Assembly (NCBI RefSeq): GCF_039555335.1 | Contig: NC_092644.1 | Coordinates: 49,861,281 to 49,925,280 of the forward strand | Length of the DNA stretch: 64,000 bases | From: Amphiura filiformis | Taxonomy: Eukaryota; Echinodermata; Ophiuroidea; Amphilepidida; Amphiuridae | Direction: 5' to 3' | Part shown: positions 40,513 through 52,000 of the stretch, one piece after another | Position numbering within the stretch: the first letter of the stretch is position 1 | How the letters are laid out: the number at the start of each line of letters is the position of its first letter | Made by a program: the position numbers and the translations under genes | Notes under the pieces: model-generated | The model's input: only the letters and a program-made list of their open reading frames with translations | Told to the model about the DNA's origin: nothing | Databases searched by the model: none

Positions 40513-41474
40513 TGGCATGATACCATACATGTATAGGCCTATGTATAGTAAATTTGTCTGCTTTATCTGTTTTGTGCTGTTTAAGCAAATAGTTAAACAT
40601 AATTTCCATAAAATGTAAGCTTTTACTGTCAGCTAGATATGTCCCCTTTTAATTTTGAGCAGAACAAGTGAGGTAAAGCAAAGAAAATTGAAATTTACTA
40701 CTACTAGCGCCAATGAATGTTATAAGATTGTAAAACGGTACGATCCTCTGGGTGGGGTGTGTGTGTGGGGGTGTGTGCGTATGTGTGTCCTGCATGCGTA
40801 TTTTTTTTCTACAACTATAACGGGACGCAATACGATACCGGTATGTTATAAGAATCAAACTTACAAGAAAGATGGCTCTTGTCAAATCCTACAATTCTGT
40901 CAGAGAAAATATGCATATTTGCATTAAATTTTTAATTAATTGACATAATTGATTAATTAATAAATATTTTATTTAATGATTTACCATAATTCCAAATATG
41001 TCAAACAATATGTCAAATTAAAGCTAATGAAATGCTTTATAAATTGGTCAGAGCGCATTTTGCAGAATGCATTTAGTACTTTAGTTACATGATTCCAAAC
41101 ATTCTATTCCAATTTTTTGGCTATACACGCATAGGAGCTGTACTTTTAAAATCCGCGCCTAATCAATAATAATATTCTTTCACTCCATTGTCAAAGTACT
41201 GTGCTCCCTGTAGCTGTAGCATTATGGAGTGTTAAAAACCCAAATGTGATATAAGGACAAAGCTGTGCATGTTGGTACTTAATTGTTTGGATTCTTACGT
41301 TGAAATTCCCTTGTATTAGTATTTTTATGTGTAGTGTGTAGTGGTCATAAATTATATAGCTTTTAAATTTTGGGCATTTTTGCTCTGTTGCACTGTACCA
41401 TTATGGAATTTGAGCAAATCAATTACCGACACAAGCAGGTATACAGTGTATTATTTTATTTTTATTTCGTATCT
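40513..41474. other. No gene seen
   Basis: AT-rich stretch with a GT-rich run (GGGTGTGTGCGTATGTGTG, about 40768) and an ATTAATTAAT-rich patch at about 40928-40965. No supported gene. Confidence 0.4.
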
Positions 41475-41572
41475 CAGGAGCACAGCTCACTTGGTAAGGC
41501 ATCAGAATTTGGTACACTAGCGCTTCGAACTTTAAATCGGAAGGTGGTGAGTTCGAGCCTCATCACGGTCAC
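41475..41572 (+). mobile_element. tRNA-derived SINE head
   Basis: CAGCTCACTTGGTAAGGC (A-box region) and GTGAGTTCGAGCCTCATCAC (B-box region, T arm intact) are about 50 nt apart. The 3' body is not recognisable and runs into a T-rich tract. Confidence 0.55.
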
Positions 41573-41723
41573 ATTAATTTTATAAACCAAATATTGTTCG
41601 AACTTTTCATATTTGTTTTTCTTTTATTGTTTCTTTTCTTTGTCTTTTTTCTTCTTGTTTTCTTTATTTTTTCTTTATTTTTCTTTGATCCATATTGCCA
41701 GTGTAAGGAGAGGAGGAACTAAC

Positions 41724-42470
41724 GGCCCATTCAGTGATTTTTTTTCATCCGGACGATCGTAAAAATCATCAAAATTCAGATTTTGTACAAGACTGCGGAA
41801 CTCAGTCTTCAATGATATAGTCAGTAATAATCTTTTGGTCATTATATGACTATCATCATTTGACGACTGAGTTCTTATGATACATCATCCGAAGAGCAGT
41901 TTCAGACAATTCAGTATCGAAGTTACGTAATGTTACTATGTCAACGAGATCACGCACTTGAGTAGTGAACCACGATCGAAACAATCACCACGCAAAGTAT
42001 ATGGCACTCGAAGGCATACCAAAATAGCGTGATCCGGTAACCAAGGGAATTACGTAACCACTTCGATGGTGAATTGCTTGGGATTGTTGGGGCAGAGGTT
42101 ATCTTTTGAATTCTTTCATGACCACCGAAGCAGAGTTAAACCTGTCAAGGACACTCGGCGTGAATTGAACTGACCATGTCACTCGCCACAAAAGAATGTC
42201 AAAGGTCATAAAACATCAACTTGGTGTCTTCTGCTAGTGGTTCAGCCCTAAGCCGTGTAGGCCTATTTAAGACAAAAATAATGCATTTACGTGAATCTGT
42301 AATTTATATACTGACAGTATATATAAATTAGCTACATGTATTTGAATGGGGCTTCAACTTCGTCAATACTGCCGTTTTCTTGGGTTTTGTGCCAATTTTT
42401 TTCATTACATTTTTTTATAAAAGTAACAATTTGATTTTTTTTTCACTTTCGCTGGGATCACTGGGGCTTT
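41724..42470. mobile_element. MITE family F2 copy with nested repeat
   Basis: GGCCCATTCAGTGATTTTTT at the left and GCTGGGATCACTGGGGC at the right match the 39517 copy in inverse orientation. The internal GACTGAGTTCTTATGAT block is the same nested repeat. Confidence 0.7.
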
Positions 42471-42732
42471 GCGACGCGATATATTCAAAACTTGTATTCA
42501 CCTACTGTTATAGCATTAATCCGATTATTACACAACCTCACCAGCGTATTCAAGATATCCAATGCAAATAATCACCTAGATCATACCGTAAATATGGCGG
42601 AGTACTCAAATTCATTCAATAAAAGCATGATTACAAGCTATTGCAATCTACCGCGACAGCTCGTCTCACACACATAACAAATGCACAAATACGATCAAAT
42701 AGGTTGACGACAACGTTTGATTGAATGCACTG

Positions 42733-42787
42733 CATTGTGCCATGATTACGGTGAAGGACACCGGTTCAATTCCTTTGTATGGAGCCA
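42733..42787 (+). other. Second compact tRNA-like sequence
   Basis: GATTACGGTGAAGGACACCG and GGTTCAATTCC followed by TGGAGCCAATC match the 39295 copy, but the 5' acceptor strand has decayed. Upstream TTTGATTGAATG is also shared, so both are parts of one dispersed repeat. Confidence 0.45.
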
Positions 42788-43512
42788 ATCAATAATTTCA
42801 CGCACATCCTCTATTATTGCCCAATTATTGCCCGGGATGATTGCACACTGTAAAAGAGGTATTGTTATAATGTTTGATGAAATCGTGTTTAACTACCGTA
42901 TTTGCTTAAGAAGGGGCACAATACAGATAAAGCAGACAGATTGACTACATGTGGTACATGTATATACATATTAATATAGGGAATGTGTGTGAGTCGAGTA
43001 TTACCTAATTATAATAGGGCGTATCCAAAAATGAATTCACGCCCCTTTCAAATGTCGAGCCAAAGTGCAGGCCCTATGGACTATGCCAATTATTTAAAGA
43101 TTGACATGTACGGAATAAGCCATACTTGATTGACAGAAGTACTAAATTTGTACCTATGACGGTTTTATGACACCAATCTTCCAAATATGACCAAGCCAGG
43201 GCTGCCCGGTGAAGCAAAATGTGCATTGGAATAACACGGCGAGTTTGGATAGATGGTAGGATTTCTTTTAATAAAATGTATGTCCCCCGTTATTAAAGCT
43301 TGTACCGGGTTCAGATATTTGGAAAAGAATAAGTAATTGAAACATAGAGTAAGTACTAAAATCATAGCTTTTATACTTTTTGATATATGATGCTCACTAG
43401 TTCATCCCGTATAGCTACAACACAGCGCTACCAGTAGGGTTCAATGCCTATTGTGAGTGCCCCTGTGTTGTGTGCATACATGTAGTTAACCATGATACCG
43501 GCATGATGTCAA

Positions 43513-43768
43513 CAGGCCCGTACGCAGGGGGGTGCGGGGGGAGGGGCGCACCCCCCCCCCCCCCAAATCTGGAAAAGTGTACAAAAAGTCCCAAAATTTC
43601 AGTATTTGCGAGAGTAGCGAGCCAAAAAATGGGGTTTTTTACGCTTTTTTGGACAAAAAAGGTCCAAATTTGGTCCACTTTACACAAAATCACCCCCCTT
43701 GGAAAAAGGTTCTCTTTTTGAAAATCAGCGCCCCCCCCCCCCCAAATGAAATCCTGCGTACGGGCCTG
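43513..43768. mobile_element. hAT-type MITE, 256 bp
   Basis: Perfect 16-bp inverted ends CAGGCCCGTACGCAGG, flanked by the perfect 8-bp duplication GATGTCAA (43505-43512, 43769-43776). CAGGG-like ends with 8-bp duplications are diagnostic of the hAT superfamily. Long C runs lie just inside both ends. Confidence 0.93.
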
Positions 43769-44055
43769 GATGTCAAGTACAAAAAAGATCCGTCAAGTGG
43801 TTTATCTTTAATGCCCTTCGGAAAAGAGCGGTCTACAGTACAAGTGAGTGATAGTCACTAAAAGTTGCACTCGATTTACACAGGGAATTTTGCAGGCATG
43901 CCGTGCCCTTCTTTAACACCAAAGTGCGAATATTACCAAATAGGCTATCTAAATTAGCTAAAAATTTAGGACATGTTACAAAACTATATTTTCTAGAATT
44001 TCTGAGAGTACTCCGGTACAAACAATATTGGCCGGTTATTTTTCACACAGTGACT

Positions 44056-44424
44056 TTAAGGGGGTACTACACCCCTGCCCAATTTTGTGCCTATTTTTGC
44101 ATTTTTCTCAAAAATTATAGCGCATTCGGCATTGGGGACAAGTAAGATATGTATATTATAGGGGCAGGGACTACAACTACTGCACTGGAAATTTTATTTC
44201 AGCACAGACAACAGCTGTGCAGTTACAGTCAAAAATGAGGGAAAACCAATATTTGATCAATAAATCAATAACTACTTACCTTGAGTTGCTTAATTTTCAG
44301 TGCAGTATAGTTGTAGTCCTTGCCCCTATAATATACATATCTTACTTGTCACCAATGCGCTATAATTTTTGAGAAAATGGCAAAAATAGGCCCAAAATTG
44401 GCCAGGGGTGTAGTACCCCCTTAA
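44056..44424. mobile_element. TTAA-flanked foldback MITE, copy 1
   Basis: TTAAGGGGGTACTACACCCC at the left and its inverse at the right (GGGGTGTAGTACCCCCTTAA), with arms of over 100 bp. TTAA at both borders suggests a piggyBac-like insertion preference. The inner parts carry GCACAGACAACAGCTGTGC. Confidence 0.88.
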
Positions 44425-44693
44425 CCATGGAAATAGTAGATTCTCATCTACTATATCCATGCTTTCCTAACTATATAAGACAACGCCATATAAATACATT
44501 AGTGGGAGGGGGGCTGGACAATTTTTGCCCCCCCCCCTTGGACCTATGAGCTTTTTGACCCCTCATATTAGGTATAAATGCCCCCCATTAGGCTCGTGTG
44601 GCTCCAACTTGGATTTTAAATTTAAAAAATTTAAAAAAATATGTATATTTGAGTTGTAAATGGCCCCGGGTGCCACTCTATGCCACATCCCCC

Positions 44694-45045
44694 CATGTTT
44701 GTTTCCATGGGGACATTCCCTACAAATCATAATAGAAGGAAAATAAAGCATGATTGCCCTGTGTAACTTTTTAAGCACGTTGAAAAGCACGAAGAGGGGA
44801 GTTTAAATAAATTTAATACAATATTTATTTTCCAGCCCACCCCCCCCCCCACACCCCCGGCCCATGTTTGTTTCCATGGGGACATTCCCTACAAATCATA
44901 CTAGAAGGAAAATAAACCATGATTGCCCTGTGTAACTTTTTAAGCACGTTGAAAAGCACGAAGAGGGGGGTTTAAAAAATTTAATACAATATTTATTTTC
45001 CAGCCCACACCCCCACACACACCATGCACACCCCCGGCCCACACC
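44694..45045. repeat. Tandem duplication, period 169 bp
   Basis: CATGTTTGTTTCCATGGGGA starts at 44694 and 44863. Both copies run through TAAGCACGTTGAAAAGCACG to a C-rich end. It lies just upstream of the IFT172 start, so it could influence or be part of the 5' region. Confidence 0.9.
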
Positions 45046-45128
45046 CAATTATTCCTAGTACTACTTTTATATGGCGTTGTCTTTTTTAAAGACAGTTCTT
45101 GTATGATAATTGATTGGCTCAAAACTGA

Positions 45129-45136
45129 TGACGTCA
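45129..45136. promoter_or_regulatory. Palindromic CRE-like site upstream of IFT172
   Basis: TGACGTCA, the full CREB/ATF consensus, lies 120 bp before the IFT172 ATG. A second ACGTCA half-site follows at about 45210. No clear TATA box or RFX X-box was found by eye. Function is inferred from motif and position. Confidence 0.4.
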
Positions 45137-45255
45137 CATATTTGTGTGGATATTTGTGCACACACATTTTTCCTCGATAAACAAAATTGATGCATGAACA
45201 ATAAAAGGGACGTCAAATTAAACGTTTTATAAAAAGTTTGCAACCAAAAAACACC

Positions 45256-45294
45256 ATGCAGCTGAAGCATATGAAGACATTGCTAACGCCTCAG
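45256..45294 (+). CDS. IFT172: IFT172 coding exon 1
   Basis: 13 codons, [13 protein letters not shown], then donor GTACGTGT in phase 0. This matches the conserved IFT172 start (M-x-L-K-H-x-K-T-L-L-x-P-Q). The ATG is in context CACCATGC. Confidence 0.92.
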
Positions 45295-47908
45295 GTACGT
45301 GTATAGTCAGTGTTAGTTCTATGAAAACGGTCGCCCTAAAAAGCATCTCGAGTCATGTGTTGTCACGGACGCTCTCAACTTGCTCGAGAACTCTACTGCT
45401 CTAGCTTCGAATTTGCACACGATAGTTACGCATTCGATGCTAGAGTACTTTACTATGGTTTTTCGGTCGGACAGCGGTGCAATTTTTAACACCGGAGGTT
45501 ATTTATTCTGTTAATGTTGAAATTTGAATGAAAGTTATTTCGATGAGTCAACTGTATCTTTTGAGCAAGATTTGCGTATTTTGTAGGTAACCTAGGCAAA
45601 CCTTAGTTAACACATTTACTAGTCAGCGAATTCGCCGAGACCGGGGCCCCAACACAATGCATATTTACATAGAAATTTGAATTTTTTTCGAGAATAGGTG
45701 GGTGAAGGAAACCTACATAAATATGTTTTCTATACTTCACTTGACCCAAATATATGATTTTTATGGTGATAATCAAGTCGCATTATGGAATTTTAGAGGA
45801 TTTTGATAGCAGTTCCATTAAAAAAAGCTGCCATCGCCATGAGACTAAGATCTAGAAACACCCCGAAATGCCGTTTTGGGGAATTTTGCTAGCTGAATCT
45901 TTTTGATGAAAGTCAATCTTTGACAAGATGTAACTTTGCTACGGAAAGTGCTATGAAAAAAAGGTTTTCAGTTTTGGCTTAGTTTACTCAAGGGCTTTAA
46001 TTTGATATATAAAACGATGCAATTTGATGGCAAATTTGAATTCACCTAGGATACCTATATTTTGGACTGTCAAAAATTTTGCTAAGTGTAATTTTAGCAA
46101 CATTTTTGATGCAATAGGGTATATTGCTGATCCATTAATTATCCTTTTCTGGTGCATTGTGGGATTGAAAAGGGCGCAAATCGATCGCTAATTTGCTCCC
46201 TTTTCTATCCCACAATGCACCAGAAAAGGATAATTAATGGATCAGCAATATACCCTATCGCCTGTCGTGATCGGCTGTGTTTACTTCTGACCTTCCATTG
46301 CTTTACACGGTGTCATGCTTCAGCGGATCCGACTAGATTTTGAATGCAAAGGTCTCTAGCCTAGAATGTGAAGCTATCGGTGAGCAAATTCTTGGCTAGA
46401 GTTCTCGAGCAACTCTCAACATGTCATCTGTCAGTGTCATCATGTTTGACTTTTAAGCTTACATGATGTACTATACTAAATTCATACACTCCTATATCAA
46501 AGCAGCCAATCAGAAAAGCTGTTAGAAAAGTACGAAACATGCATTGATTGTGTATATTGTGCACTCCGCGTACTACGCGCAGTGTTTCGCGCGCGTTCGC
46601 GTCTCTTAGGATTGATTCATTTTTCGAGCGGTTTGATGCATTTATATTTGGTTCTGTTTTCCAACATTTTTAGTGATTATTTGTTATATAAAAAAAGTAA
46701 AAATCATGCGTGTTTTTCTTCTCGTGTATGAAATAGATTAATGAACTTGTATTACTTTTTGAGAGAAATTAGACAAAATAATGCACTTGCGCTGATGTTA
46801 ATGCGTCTAATGCACTCCCCCCTTCGGGGCTCGTGCATTAAACGCATCAACATCAGCGCGCGGGCATTATTTTGTCTAATTTCTCTCCCAAAAAGTAATA
46901 TGCGTTCATTAACCTATAAATGCAGTAAACCTTTGACGAGCGTGTATTGTAAGGATACGTCGCGTATTTACTGCGTTGCACGCACTTGTCTCTGATTGGC
47001 TGCTAAGGCTATCTGTTGTTGCTGAGTGGAAATTTATGAATGAACTGTGCGCCGTACACATTAATGTTTAATCGAGAAATCTATCTACTATCCACAACGA
47101 CACGATGGTTACTGTGTGGATAGAAGATAGAGATTGCTATAATATTTACAGTAATTTCTTGGCCAAACTGGAACATACGCGTTGCGTCCATGTAGCGTAC
47201 TAAGCGTGTACGCAATGTAAGGCGCGTGTATGCTTTGTTCTGTACCACGCTAACGCTATATTCGCGTGTGTTTATCGCGGAGCCACTAGCGTTTATAGTG
47301 TTCCAGTTTGGCCAAGAAATTACCTGGTACTGTAAATATTATAGTATAACACGGTCAGTCATCGTAGCATCTTCAGTTTTAAAACGCATCCAAACAATTT
47401 TTTAGATTGTCCAATTTGGCTTCAATTTAGCTTGGCTAACATTTATGTATCTCAGGCGCTGAAGTACAAATTCCGACCATATATTGAGTCTGTTTAATTC
47501 TGCAACCTTGCTTGATCAATAGTTGTTTTGACAACTGCCAACTGCGTCGGTGATTAAAGATTTGAGAAAATCCAGTGCTGGGCAAATCAATCCATCTCCC
47601 GATTTGCAAAGGTTGACTTGTCCTTGCAAAATGATGGTGATACCCTTCCGGTTCTTGAACATGTGAGCCCAGCACTACATGTGTTGATCACCTATTTACA
47701 ATGGGGACTGTGTGATGTCTGGCGATCACTCGAGAAAAATACAAAACATTCAAACCTGACTCGTAGTCTATTATTATTATAATGCCATCCTTTCATATTA
47801 TAATAAAGTAGTCTTCGTAAGATAATCCCTTCAAGAGGTGAGCTCTTACAGGAAGTTTTAAAGGACTGCCGACTCGACGATTTACCGTTATATTAAATAT
47901 TAATTAAT

Positions 47909-47939
<31 letters not shown>

Positions 47940-49002
47940 TGGCCACGCGTTTTGAACTCGCCACCCAAAAATGGTGGTTTTGTTACGCTTTTCCAAATCG
48001 AGACTCGTTCAAATTGTTATATCTCTGCTTAAACAAAAGGTATTGTAGTGTGTTTGGTGTCATTTTGTAGCTAAATGAGTGACCTAACAGACCTCCAAAG
48101 GAGAATTGTTTATCAGCTAAGATAGTGGAGTTATAATTTGTTGAGTTCAGAATGGCCGAGGTGGTTGTTGTGGCGGTGGCGGTTGTGGCGGTGGCGGTAT
48201 GTACAAAGTCTATGAGAAATACAGATTTTGTGTGTGCACGTTGAATCAACTGATCATATCTTTGCATCCATATGGGCTACAGGCATGGTTAAGAGCTCTT
48301 GTGAAAGGTTATTAATTATGCTAATTGTTTTTAATCATTTTGAACTCTTTATGATTGGTTTAGTCTATAAAATACAAACTTTTACGTACAAAACTACCCG
48401 TTTTCATATTAAACACTGTAGTAAGCAATGCGGATGTCTTCAAAATCTAAAAGTTGCTGTAAATATTTAATAACTTATCCTATCATAGTCAAAGTATACA
48501 TTTTCTGAGAGGAAATTTGATGAGGAATCTAAATATGGACTTACTTTTTCTGTATGGGTTAGGGGTAAAAATGTTTCAGTTCAAAATATGTTGAATTGTA
48601 AAAAAATTTGAACATATTTTGGGACACCCTGTATTCTGAGATTACCAAACAGCTGTGATTTTTTTTCTTCCCCAGTCAGTAGGATCCCCCTAACCTCTAA
48701 CCAAATCAATGTTGTTTACTTTCAGTTGATAACTGCAAGTTAGTAATAAGCAATGCATTAAGTGACCCATTTTTTATTTGGAATTTTTTTATTCCACCCT
48801 GTATAACTTCAAGGTCACCCTGTACAATGAGTTGAAATGTGTATATTTGAATTGTATATGCCTTCAGCTTTTCAAAAATGTATACTTTTGCTAGTTTAGG
48901 GTTGATAGTTGTGTAGATATTCTAATTTGAAACTTGATTGGTGTAAAAATTCATAATATTTGTGATGTAACGCTAAGGGTGGCGAGTTCAAAACACACAG
49001 CC

Positions 49003-49049
<47 letters not shown>

Positions 49050-52000
49050 TTAGTTTATTTATTAGTTTATTTATTTATTTATTTAAATCAGTTAAATTTG
49101 TTTTTAATTGGGGCTTGTATTGTATGATTATTTTTGGTATTTGATATTAGTTATATTACCATTATTATTTATTCTTATTATCAATATTTAGGCTGGCTTT
49201 ATAGGCCTATTATATGCTCCACTCCAGGGCTGATATTCATAAAACCACGCTAGGCCTAGTTGACAGCTAAAATTGACTTTAGCAAGCTGCTAAGCCTAGC
49301 TGATTGCTAATTCTTATTCATAAAACCCAGTTAGAGTTAGCAACATTCTAAAATTTTGCCAAAACTTAGAGTTGATCTGGGGCAGCGCTAAGTCACTAGT
49401 TGACAACTAGTCTTAATGATTTTGAACTAAGTTTGACATGATTTATTGTTTTAATTTCATATTAACTGTTGTCAATTATGAAAAATAATGTTCTCAGAAT
49501 ATTCTGTTTCTGAGGTCTTCAGTGTGTTTTACACATAAGAAACTGTCTTAAAAACACACAACAAATTTAGGGTGAATGAATAAACATTGAACTAAGCCAG
49601 TATTGTTTAACCAAATTTGCACAAGAAAAATGATTATGATATAGCAAGTAATCTTTAGTTAAGCAGATATGTTCAATCGAAGCAATTCTGTTCAATTGTT
49701 TGATACGTAAAATATATATTTTGGAGACATGTTACCAATGTTCTCTTTGGTAAAGATGCATGACTTATTTTCAATAACAAATTATATGTCAATTTGATAA
49801 AGATAAATCATGCTTGGCTTTTGTCAGGACAACAAGCAAGATATATCATATGCTATTAAATTATCTAATATTATTTACACAGTGTTGCTCATGAAGCTAA
49901 ATGAGCAGCGTTAAGTGGATGCATGTTGTTTTCTATTTGATGAAGCAATATAGTATGTATAGTATGTTTTTACAACAAACCAAGGACTTAACATGTATAT
50001 GAACTTTACTTGTTCAGAGTATCTTTTTAATTTAATTTGCCGTAACAACCTTGTAGGCCTATATAGCTTACAAAATACACATGTAATTTTATTAACGAAA
50101 TCTCAATGAAGACCATCAGCAATGAGTCATTACATTTTGATCATTTTGACTGTGGTTCAGAGCTCAAGTATAATAGACATGTATTATATAAGCCTATTGT
50201 ATTAGATGTTACACAACTGTTGAAGGCCATATCACCCAAAACACCCAAATAAGTTATCAGCTAAATATTTCTAGTTGATAGCTAGTTAGCAAAGTGTTTA
50301 GCAAGGTTTTATGAATAAGAAATTAGTTGATTGCTACGTAGCTATCAACTAGTGGATTTAGCATCTTGCTAAGCACTAGTTGGTTGCTAATTTAGCAAGG
50401 CTTTATGAATATCGGCCCAGTACTCTACAATGTTTATTTAATCTTTGTTTGTTTCGTTTATTTGCTTATTAATTTTTATTTATGTATGTACTGGTATTTC
50501 AATCTAACTGAATCTTAATCTAACTGTATTTATTTATTCATTTAGAAATAAATAATTTCATTTATTAATTTATTTAAAAGTATTTATTTATTTACTCCTT
50601 GTAGCCTTGTTACTTATACTTGTACTTGAAACTTCTAGTCTTACTACTTGTTGAAAAACAATTTGTCAGAGACGATCAATGGGTATTGATTTATGGACAA
50701 GTCAATTGACACACGATCAGTGGCGATCGTGTCATCGAGGAAAAGTTAATCCCACTTAACAATAGGCTACGAGTCAGGTTTGAACGTTTTGTAGAAAAAT
50801 TGACACAAAATGACGTTTTTCGTGAGTAACGTCATGGTGAATTGATGAAAGAATATAGCACATGTGTCACTAATATGTCAATAACAATTATCCTCATATT
50901 TTTGAGACAATAATTAACTTGAGGAAGAAGTTTTTATTCATATGCATGACATTGGGCCCTGGATGGCAACCGTGTGTGCCAAACAAGGTACGGTACGTTA
51001 CATGAGTACGTATACTTCCACGTTCTAACTTTCGTATCACAAGCTATCGGTTGTTCATACGAAAGTTAGAAATTTTTGAACAAGTTAATGTTAGCGCCGA
51101 ATTTGCAACATCACGGTAGTCGCGCTCGTCAAAGGTTTGACCGTTTGCTGCATTTGACTATAAAGTTAATTTTTTATTACTTCCGTGGTCCGGGTATGCA
51201 TTGGTGAATTGCGATCGCGTAGAAGTGACAAGGTCGCCTACTACGCGCCGCGCCGAAGACCAATGGGGTTAACTGACTTGTTATCAAGTGCGTTGTTGAT
51301 CAGCCAATCAGCTTCCTTCCTTCCTTCCTTCCTTCCTTCCTTATACGTGCTTACCTCAAATGGTTGAGTATCAACGCACTGGCTTTACGTGCACAGTTTA
51401 CCTATGCACGATCCTGGAACCTAGGATTGATTGCAGATATCAGAACCGGGATGGTCCCCCTTCTCTTTTCAAATAGCTCTGACACTTAACGTGCACAGGG
51501 TTTGACTCTTCCTGTACACGGGACCAACGGCTTTACGTGACTTCCTAATCACGGACAAAGCACATACACTACCTAAATCTGCACGTGCTAGGCAGTGTAT
51601 GGGAGCGAGAAGAAATTCTTCAATTAAATTCTGAAATTAAATTACTGAACCTAATTGAAGGATTCCCGACCATATAGGAACTTTTTAGGAGGGAAGAGAA
51701 TTTTCACCTATGGCAAGCCCAAGGCTCGAACCCTCGTCGATCGTATCTCCCGGCCGGCAGCGCAATGCCTTAACCACTCGGCCATCTCGCCGTTAATGTT
51801 TATTTCTTCTGTGTGCATGCTCGTCTACGCTAATACAGATCTGTATATCAATTATGTATAGGATAATGGCCAAGGATTAGAACGTGAGTGGGTAAGAATG
51901 GCTGAGCGCGGAGCGGCGAAGCCATTCTACCCACTCACGTTCTAATCCGCGCCATTAACCGACTTAATACACACCTATGACGTCGCGCTATTGTTTTACC

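Larger units (their letters stand above)
47739..50794. mobile_element. Outer inverted pair enclosing two nested elements
   Basis: TACAAAACATTCAAACCTGA (continuing CTCGTAGTCTATT) at 47739 is inverted at 50761-50794 with two or three mismatches. This could be the TIRs of an old element that later received the 47941-49002 and 49227-50418 insertions. The pairing is clear; that it is one element is inference. Confidence 0.45.

Noticed and set aside
43470-43861. Proline-rich open frames over the hAT MITE
   Set aside because: Produced by poly-C runs in the element ends.
47983-48267. 94-codon minus-strand open frame rich in A-T-A-T-T
   Set aside because: Low complexity from a GGCGGT run inside a TIR element, with no domain.
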